A stretch of 18,123 nucleotides of DNA. Source: an uncultured Oscillospiraceae bacterium (lineage in GTDB: Bacteria > Bacillota > Clostridia > Oscillospirales > Ruminococcaceae). The position numbers and the translations under genes are program-made. Location of the stretch: the NCBI GenBank assembly GCA_910579545.1, contig CAJTVI010000054.1, positions 1-18,123 of the forward strand. Direction: 5' to 3'. Below the pieces are notes generated by a model. The model was not told where the DNA came from. It did no database searches and saw nothing but the letters and a program-made list of their open reading frames with translations. This document shows, piece by piece, positions 7,057-12,370 of the stretch. How positions within the stretch are numbered: the stretch's first letter is position 1; each line of letters opens with the position of its first letter.

Positions 7057-8412
7057 ATGAACAAAAAAATTTCGGTGGGGCTGGCGATCACCATTGCCAT
7101 CATCGCCATGACCGTGACCTTTTCGATCACCATGATCCTGGCCATGCAGCTGTACGACCGCACGGTGACCGCCGTGCAGGAAAAGGCCACCATGTACGAC
7201 AAGCTGGCCGAGATCGACAACTATGTGCGGGCCGGCGCCTACTACGAGATCAACCCCGAGACCCTCTCGGACACGATCGCCTCGGGGTATGTGCTGGGCA
7301 CCGGCGACCGGTACGCCACCTACTATACCGCCAAGGCTTACAGCGAACTGCTGGACGTGCAGAACGGGGTGCTGATCGGCATTGGGGTGGAGGTGGTCAA
7401 GGACAGCTCCGGCTATGCCAAGATCATCAAGGTGTATGACGCTTCGCCCGCCGCCGAGATGGGCATGGAGCGGGGCGGCTATATCACCGCCATCGAGGGC
7501 GCCGACGTCAAGACCCTCTCCACCAAGGAGGCGGTGGCCGCCCGGCTGCGGGGCCAGGAGGGCACCAGCATCAACCTGAGTTACCTCTCGCCCCTCAGCG
7601 AGGCCAGCGATCTTTCCATCCCTCTGAGCGCCTACGAGATCCCCACGGTGGAGTACGAGCTGCTGGGGAACAACTGCGGCTACATCAAGATCCGCAATTT
7701 CAGCAGCAACACCCCCTCTGAGTTGGACTATGCCGTGCGGCAGGCCCAGAGCGCCGGCGCGGCCAGTTTGGTCTTTGACCTGCGGGACAACCCCGGCGGG
7801 CTTTTGAGCGCCGCGGTGGACTGCGTGGATCTGCTGGCCCCCGCGGGGCCGGTGGCCTTTGCCGAAACCAAGGACGGCACCCGCACCGAACTGGGCGCAA
7901 GCGGCGCCAGCGAGGTGGAGATGCCCATGGTCTGCATCATCAACGGCTCCACCGCCTCCAGCGCCGAGCTGTTTGCCCTCTCGCTGCGGGAGTTTGGCAA
8001 GGCCCAGCTGATCGGCGCAAAAACCATGGGCAAGGGCACCATCCAGGCCGCGCCCCAAAAACTCTCGGACGGCAGCGCGGTGGTGATCACGGTGGCAAAG
8101 CTGCTCACCGGGCAGCTGACCAGCTTCGACGGCACCGGCATCCAGCCGGACATCGAGGTGCTGCTCACCGCCGATGAGGAGCAGACCTACTACGACCTCA
8201 CCCTCGACCGGGATCCCCAGGTGCAGCGGGCGATCGAACTGGCCAACTCGCTCACCCTTGCCCCCAGCGGCGGGCAGCCGGCCTCCTCCGGCGCGTCCAG
8301 CCAGCCGGCGGGGTCCGAGCCGGCGGGGTCCGAGCCTGCAAGCTCCGAGCCCGCGTCTTCGCAGCCCGAGGAGGGCGGGGACGGCGAGGGTGAGGACGGC
8401 GAAGGCGAATGA
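7057..8412 (+). CDS. CtpA/CtpB-type S41 carboxy-terminal processing protease
   Basis: This 451-residue membrane-anchored serine protease has an N-terminal signal anchor (about 8-30), a PDZ domain (about 105-180, starting GIGVEVVKDSSG) and an S41 catalytic domain. The likely catalytic set is Ser301 (NGSTASSAELFA), Lys326 and Gln330 (GKGTIQ). The Ser-Lys spacing of 25 and Lys-Gln spacing of 4 equal those of Bacillus CtpB. A low-complexity tail from about 403 is rich in S, P, E and G with repeated GSEPA. I prefer the ATG at 7057 because GGGGAG lies 8 nt upstream; the ATG at 7051 is nearly too close. The stop overlaps the ATG of rsmA. Substrates are unknown; context suggests envelope proteins. 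Confidence 0.92.
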   Translation: MNKKISVGLAITIAIIAMTVTFSITMILAMQLYDRTVTAVQEKATMYDKLAEIDNYVRAGAYYEINPETLSDTIASGYVLGTGDRYATYYTAKAYSELLDVQNGVLIGIGVEVVKDSSGYAKIIKVYDASPAAEMGMERGGYITAIEGADVKTLSTKEAVAARLRGQEGTSINLSYLSPLSEASDLSIPLSAYEIPTVEYELLGNNCGYIKIRNFSSNTPSELDYAVRQAQSAGAASLVFDLRDNPGGLLSAAVDCVDLLAPAGPVAFAETKDGTRTELGASGASEVEMPMVCIINGSTASSAELFALSLREFGKAQLIGAKTMGKGTIQAAPQKLSDGSAVVITVAKLLTGQLTSFDGTGIQPDIEVLLTADEEQTYYDLTLDRDPQVQRAIELANSLTLAPSGGQPASSGASSQPAGSEPAGSEPASSEPASSQPEEGGDGEGEDGEGE

Positions 8413-9371
8413 GCGGGCCGGAGCAGCGTTTTGCCGGGAGCGCAAAGGGCCCGGCCAGCCCGGGTATGGAAGACGGCGCGGCCGGGGCCGCGGCGTCGGG
8501 CGGGCCGGTGAACCTGACCAATTTAGCCGAGCTGCGGGCGCTCTGCCAGCGGCACGGCTTTACCCTGTCCAAGGGGTTTGGGCAGAATTTTATCGTAAAC
8601 CCCGGCGTCTGCCCCCGCATGGCAAGGGAAGCGGGCATCGACGCCGGGTGCGGGGTGCTGGAGATCGGTCCCGGGGTGGGGGTGCTCACCCGGGAGCTGG
8701 CCGCCCGCGCCGCCCGGGTGGCCGCCGTCGAGCTGGACGAGCGGCTTTTTCCGATCCTGCGCGAGACGCTGGCCGGCTGCGAAAACGTGCGCCTGGTGCC
8801 GGGGGACGCGATGAAGCTGGACCTTGCGGCGCTGATCCGGCAGGAGTTTGGGGGGCTGCGCGCGGCGGTGTGCGCAAACCTGCCCTACTACATCACCAGC
8901 CCGCTTTTGATGCGGCTTTTGGAGGAGCGGCTGCCGGTGGAGAGCATCACGGTGATGGTGCAAAAGGAGGCGGCCGAGCGCCTTTGCGCCGAGCCGGGCA
9001 GCCGGGCGGCGGGGGCGGTGAGCTATGCGGTGCGCTACTACGCGCAGCCGCGGCAGCTGTTTGTGGTGCAGCCGGGCAGCTTTTACCCGCCCCCCAAGGT
9101 GACGAGCGCGGTGATCCGGCTGGAGCTGCGCGCCCGTCCGCCGGTGGACACCCCGGACGAGGCCGGGTTTTTTAAGCTGGTCCGGGCGGCCTTTGGTCAG
9201 CGCCGCAAGGCGGCGGCCAACGCGGTAAGCGCCGGGCTGGGGCTGCCAAAGCCCTTGGTGGCCGAGGCGATGCAGGCGGCCGGCCTTGGGCCGCTGGCCC
9301 GGCCGGAGCAGCTGACCCTCGCGGATTTCTGCGCGCTGCAAAGGGCGCTTTTGGAGCGCATGGAGGGCTGA
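8409..9371 (+). CDS. rsmA: 16S rRNA dimethyladenosine transferase RsmA (KsgA)
   Basis: The enzyme dimethylates two adjacent adenines in the 3'-terminal helix of 16S rRNA using SAM. The SAM-binding motif is LEIGPGVGVLT (Glu85 to about Thr93) and the catalytic motif IV is NLPYYITSPLL (from Asn157). KGFGQNFIVNP matches the family N-terminal region. As annotated it has 320 residues, longer than usual. The first 33 residues are Gly/Ala-rich and unconserved in appearance, so translation might begin at the GTG at 8508, giving a typical 287 residues. The ATG at 8409 overlaps the ctpA stop (ATGA), which supports coupling. It is the last gene of the cluster, and no clear terminator follows. Confidence 0.94.
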   Translation: MSGPEQRFAGSAKGPASPGMEDGAAGAAASGGPVNLTNLAELRALCQRHGFTLSKGFGQNFIVNPGVCPRMAREAGIDAGCGVLEIGPGVGVLTRELAARAARVAAVELDERLFPILRETLAGCENVRLVPGDAMKLDLAALIRQEFGGLRAAVCANLPYYITSPLLMRLLEERLPVESITVMVQKEAAERLCAEPGSRAAGAVSYAVRYYAQPRQLFVVQPGSFYPPPKVTSAVIRLELRARPPVDTPDEAGFFKLVRAAFGQRRKAAANAVSAGLGLPKPLVAEAMQAAGLGPLARPEQLTLADFCALQRALLERMEG

Positions 9372-9512
9372 GGGCCGCCCGGATTTGGATAAAAGGCAAC
9401 ACAATAATCATCCACCGGCGGAGCCGGTGGTATTTCAGATGCGGGCGTAGCCCTCTGTTCTTCGCGGGCGCGTAAACGCGCAGGTACGGTCTGCCAGCCG
9501 CGCTAAGGATTG

Positions 9513-9973
9513 TTACTTGCCGCCCGTAAACGGGCTCTTAGGCTGAATTGTCAGCTGTTCGCCCATCGCGTCTTCTTGCAGCTGGTTCTGGATGTATTCT
9601 TGTATCCTGCTTGCATTTTTCCCGCTGTATCCACATAGTACCCCCTGCACCAGAATTCCCTGCTCCGGTACTTGTACTTCAGTTCCCCGAACTGCTCGTA
9701 CAACATCGTGCTGCTCTTCCCTTTCAGGTACCCCATGAAACTTGCTACTGCAAGCTTCGGCGGGATCTCTACCAGCATGTGGATGTGGTCTGGGCATACC
9801 TCTGCCTCTATGATCTTTACGCCCTTCCATTCGCACAGCTGCCGCAGGATTTTCCCGATTGCTGCTCTTTTCTTCTTGTAAAATACCTTCCTGCGATACT
9901 TTGGCGCAAACACGATATGATATTTGCAGTTCCACTTCGTATGTGATAAACTATTGATGTCATTCAATCCCAT
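9513..9973 (-). pseudogene. tnpA: IS200-type HUH transposase TnpA, frame broken with a possible -1 recoding site
   Basis: The ATG at 9973 follows AAAGGGAGG at good spacing. The HUH pair is His63 and His65 (CPDHIHMLV). The starting frame runs on to a stop at 9551 (140 residues), but its last 21 residues are not TnpA-like. The proper C-terminus (NASRIQEYIQNQLQEDAM) lies in the -1 frame and ends at 9513. The frames meet at GGGAAAA (9623-9617, minus strand), in slippery register G GGA AAA. A -1 shift there would give 153 residues, the normal length, with the catalytic Tyr127 and Gln131. Without it the nuclease tyrosine is missing. A one-base deletion is the simpler explanation, and no stimulatory hairpin is obvious. 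Confidence 0.8.
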
Positions 9974-9983
9974 GTTGGATGTC

Positions 9984-10043
9984 CTCCCTTTGCTATCTTT
10001 TTCGTGCAGTTGGCAGACCGCACGTCTATTATAGCAAAGGGAG
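9984..10043 (-). promoter_or_regulatory. IS200 leader: ribosome-site-sequestering stem-loop with an embedded -10 box
   Basis: CTCCCTTTGCTAT (10043-10031 on the minus strand) is perfectly complementary to the 13 nt at 9996-9984, which include the GGGAG of the tnpA ribosome site. A nested CGTGC/GCACG stem (10020-10024 and 10003-10007) sits in the loop. A TATAAT lies at 10033-10028, partly inside the upstream arm. A transcript starting about 7 nt after it would lack that arm, whereas read-through RNA from outside would form the full stem. IS200 is known to block tnpA translation with a 5' UTR stem-loop. No good -35 box is visible. Confidence 0.65.
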
Positions 10044-10112
10044 TTTTTCTATCTTCCTCATCGCCATAGGCTCTTTTGAACCACTGGCCCAGCCAGTGGT
10101 TTTCGGGTGACA

Positions 10113-10142
10113 AAAAAGCCCGGTTGCAAAACCGGGCTTTTT
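10113..10142 (-). terminator. Rho-independent terminator of tRNA-Thr
   Basis: A 13-bp stem (10113-10125 with 10130-10142) closed by a GCAA-type tetraloop contains GCCCGG/CCGGGC and is flanked by A and T runs. On the minus strand it ends in a run of T just after the tRNA. The symmetric A and T runs would let it work in both directions. The IS200-like element begins immediately beyond it. Confidence 0.85.
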
Positions 10143-10168
10143 GCGTGGGCGCGGTGCCCATTCGAGGA

Positions 10169-10244
10169 TGGAGCTGGCAGACGGATTCGAACCCCCGACC
10201 TGCTGATTACAAATCAGCTGCACTACCAGCTGTGCTATGCCAGC
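10169..10244 (-). tRNA. tRNA-Thr (anticodon TGT)
   Basis: The 76-nt minus-strand sequence folds as a tRNA. The acceptor arm is GCTGGCA paired with TGCCAGC, followed by discriminator T and an encoded CCA (10171-10169). The anticodon stem is CTGAT/ATCAG with loop TTTGTAA, anticodon TGT, and the T arm carries GGTTCGAATCC. The D stem is GCAC/GTGC, whereas most bacterial tRNA-Thr have GCTC/GAGC, so both sides have changed together and pairing is kept. It reads ACA threonine codons, and ACG and others by wobble. Confidence 0.96.
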
Positions 10245-10272
10245 ATGCTGGGCCTTTTGCCCGGCAATGCCC

Positions 10273-10301
10273 ATTATACCAAAAACCGGCCGGGTTGGCA
10301 A
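10273..10301 (-). promoter_or_regulatory. Sigma-A promoter for tRNA-Thr
   Basis: On the minus strand TTGCCA (10301-10296) is separated by exactly 17 bp from a perfect TATAAT (10278-10273). The expected start lies near 10266, about 22 nt before the tRNA. Confidence 0.85.
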
Positions 10302-10366
10302 GGGGCGGCGAGACGCTGGGACGCCAGGGCGTTTGCGGGCAGCTGCCCGACACAGGGAACGTGTCC

Positions 10367-12065
10367 GAGACCACTGAAAAAGTAATATCAGCAAAGGGAA
10401 CTCAACAGGCAGCAAGCTGCCGCCGGCATGTCAAAAGCCAAACATCTTGTACAGCAGCGGCATGGCTGCTCAAGGCCGAAAAGACGGCCGCTTTTACCCC
10501 GGCTCCCGGCCCCTTTCCCCTTGCCAGCGCCGCGATCCGCTTTAGATTGACCGCAATCGCCGTCAGCTTTGCCTGTTGGGCCACGCTTCGCAGCCCATAC
10601 CACCCGCGGGCGCGGGCCAGGCCGTGAAAGCGCTTCATCTCCGCGTTCTTCGATTCCTGCGCGGCGCGTTTTTTGTATTTATCTAAAAACTCTTCGCTCT
10701 TCTGCCGCTGGCTGGCCTCGTACAGCTGCGCCGTGTTCAGCGACACCTCCAGCCGCCGCGCCCTCCTTTGCTGCTTGCCCATGCACTCGGCCCGGTGCGC
10801 GCAGCCGGCGCATTGCGCCTGGTCAAACACGTATTGCAGCAGTGGGTACTCCTTTTCCTTCCGGCGCCGGGTCAGCCGCCTGCAGGACACCGTCCCATTG
10901 CCCATCCGGCAAAACCATTGGCCGCTGTCCTTGTTGTACCGGAACTTTTCCGCGTCGATCCGGTAGGCCGAATGGCTCACCGGGATGTACGCCCGCGCGC
11001 CCTCCTGTTCGATCTGGTCGAGGATGTCCGCACGGAAATACGCCTTGTCTGCGTATACTTCCCCCACCTTGACCCCGCTCTCCTGCGTCCGGTCCAGCAG
11101 CCTGTCGAACTGCGTCCCGTCCACATACTCGCCGCTCTGCACCTCCACCGCCGCGATGAGCTGTTCCTCGGTGGTCATGGTATACTCCATCTTGTAGCCG
11201 TAAAAGCTGGTGTCGTGCGATTTGCGCCCCACCCGCGCGTCCTTGTCCGCCAGCGACCGGATGCCCTTTTGCAAAAGAAACTTCTCGTCCGAAAGTACCT
11301 CCCGCGCCTCCTCGATCGCGCGCCGGGTGCGTTCGCCCGCAAGCGGCTCGCTGGCCTTGATCGTCTCTTCCAAAAACGCCTTCATGACCTGCCGCGCTTG
11401 CTTGGGATCCTCGATCTTGGTGTAGTCCGGGATGCTCGTACATACGCTCGTGTCCACATAGCCGTTGTCCTTTTGCAGCCCCTTCAGAATCCGCCGCGTC
11501 AGCTTGCGCATGATCCGCTCCGGCACCTTGCGCTTGAGCGCCGCCTCCACATGCGTGCTGTCCACGCTCACCCCGCTGCCCTTTACAAGCCCGCTTTCCA
11601 CACACTGGCGCAATATTTCCGTGATGACCTCATCCAGTGAGAACTCTTGCAGCCGGTACCGCCGGAACTTTGCCAAAAGGCTTGCGTCCGGCAGCTCCTC
11701 CTCCGGGTTCAGCCCTAAAAACCACAGAAATGCCAGATTGACGCTCGCTTCCTCGATGACCTTCACATCTGACAGGTTGTACAGATACTCCAGAAACAGC
11801 AGCTTCAGCATGAGCTCCGGCTCCTTGGCCGGCCGCCCGAATTTCTTACAGTAACTGCCCTCCAGCAATGCATTTGCAAAGCTGAAATCCACCGCTCCTG
11901 CAATTTGCCGCAAAATGTGGTTTGGGGGAATCCTCTCGTACAGGCTGCTGTAAAACGATCTCTGCTGCTCTTTTTCCCGAAGCATATTCTTTCCCGCCTT
12001 TTCCTGTGTCCTATGCTTCTATTTTACCATATTTTGCACTTTTACGCGACTTTTTCAGTGGTCTC
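10367..12065 (-). mobile_element. IS1182-family insertion sequence with 17-bp perfect terminal inverted repeats
   Basis: GAGACCACTGAAAAAGT at 10367-10383 is repeated exactly as its reverse complement at 12049-12065, giving a 1,699-bp element around one large transposase gene. Pairing stops abruptly on both sides of each repeat. No clear target-site duplication is visible. The right flank (12066 onward) is GACGGTTCTTTT-type repeat DNA and the left flank contains GACACAGGGAACGTGTC, so the element probably landed in a repeat cluster. Confidence 0.88.
10402..11985 (-). CDS. IS1182-family DDE transposase
   Basis: This 527-residue protein has the whole IS1182 plan. The N-terminal region (FYSSLYERIPPNHILRQI, then RPAKEPELMLKLLFLEYLYN) is the conserved DNA-binding domain. 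Candidate catalytic acids are Asp142 (SVDSTHVEA), Asp313 (VYADKAYF) and Glu449 (KNAEMKRFHGL). Between them lies a cysteine-rich insert (Cys359, Cys368, Cys392, Cys395, Cys401) that may bind zinc. The start at 11985 is preceded by GGCGGGAAAG. No frameshift or internal stop is seen, so the gene looks intact and potentially active. Confidence 0.93.
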   Translation of the reverse strand: MLREKEQQRSFYSSLYERIPPNHILRQIAGAVDFSFANALLEGSYCKKFGRPAKEPELMLKLLFLEYLYNLSDVKVIEEASVNLAFLWFLGLNPEEELPDASLLAKFRRYRLQEFSLDEVITEILRQCVESGLVKGSGVSVDSTHVEAALKRKVPERIMRKLTRRILKGLQKDNGYVDTSVCTSIPDYTKIEDPKQARQVMKAFLEETIKASEPLAGERTRRAIEEAREVLSDEKFLLQKGIRSLADKDARVGRKSHDTSFYGYKMEYTMTTEEQLIAAVEVQSGEYVDGTQFDRLLDRTQESGVKVGEVYADKAYFRADILDQIEQEGARAYIPVSHSAYRIDAEKFRYNKDSGQWFCRMGNGTVSCRRLTRRRKEKEYPLLQYVFDQAQCAGCAHRAECMGKQQRRARRLEVSLNTAQLYEASQRQKSEEFLDKYKKRAAQESKNAEMKRFHGLARARGWYGLRSVAQQAKLTAIAVNLKRIAALARGKGPGAGVKAAVFSALSSHAAAVQDVWLLTCRRQLAAC

Positions 12066-12126
12066 AGACGGTTCTTTTGGAACAGGGGGAACAGGGGGAC
12101 GGTTCTTTTGTCTCAGACAGAGGGAC
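12066..12126. repeat. GGGACGGTTCTTTT-type repeats beside the IS1182 end (A4)
   Basis: The stretch contains GACGGTTCTTTTGGAACAGG, a short direct repeat GGAACAGGG, and then GGGGGACGGTTCTTTTGTCT followed by CAGACAGAGGGACGG. It is related to, but diverged from, the A repeats at 1-111 and 2433-2509. With the hairpins at 12178-12230 and 12276-12341 it makes up the 385-bp gene-free region between the transposase and the M56 gene. Confidence 0.65.
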
Positions 12127-12177
12127 GGACATTGATCCCCGCATTTCAAAAGCCGCTGCCGGCCGTAAGGCGACACC

Positions 12178-12230
12178 ACATATCATCATACGCCCGTTAC
12201 TACTACTGTAACGGGCGTATGATGATATGT
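12178..12230. repeat. 23-bp perfect inverted repeat with a 7-nt loop
   Basis: The arms 12178-12200 and 12208-12230 are perfect complements with loop TACTACT. The arms include ATATCATCATACG and CGTATGATGATAT, which are lower in GC than anything around them. Pairing ends sharply at both sides. There is no T-run, so it is not a simple terminator. It could be a remnant of a small mobile element or a recombination site. Confidence 0.75.
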
Positions 12231-12275
12231 CAACAGAAGCGAGTTCCCCTTGTTTCATACAAAGGGCCAGACCTC

Positions 12276-12341
12276 CCGCCGGCCAATCTTGTTGGCCGGC
12301 GGAAAGGGGGTCCAGGGGGACGCGTCCCCCTGGATCGGCCC
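12276..12341 (-). repeat. Composite hairpin element downstream of the M56 gene (B3 plus second hairpin)
   Basis: Reading from the M56 stop on the minus strand, the element has GGCCGATCC, hairpin B3 (TCCAGGGGGACGCGTCCCCC core, unit 12341-12306) and then a second hairpin with 11-bp arms 12302-12292 and 12286-12276 (CCGCCGGCCAA/TTGGCCGGCGG). B3 matches the copy at 15760-15795 throughout, including its palindrome. It begins 30 nt after the M56 stop codon. Confidence 0.8.
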
Positions 12342-12370
12342 AAGGCTGCCCAAACCAACAACGCCCCCGC

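Larger units (their letters stand above)
9412..10101 (-). mobile_element. IS200/IS605-family insertion sequence (IS200-like, tnpA only)
   Basis: The element is about 690 bp and lies between rsmA and tRNA-Thr. The hairpin at its upstream end (minus-strand sense) has arms 10079-10088 and 10092-10101 with a 3-nt loop. The hairpin at its other end has arms 9412-9419 and 9423-9430 with a 3-nt loop. Both contain a CCACYGGC core. Two smaller hairpins with TAAA loops lie at 9468-9481 and 9522-9535. Exact tips and cleavage sites cannot be fixed by eye and may extend some bases beyond the hairpins. Its base composition is less GC-rich than the flanks, consistent with acquisition. Confidence 0.85.

Noticed and set aside
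6217..8445. A 742-codon open frame on the minus strand opposite the hydrolase and ctpA genes
   Set aside because: It spans two convincing genes in antisense and is Gly/His/Arg-rich without motifs, so it is a composition artefact.
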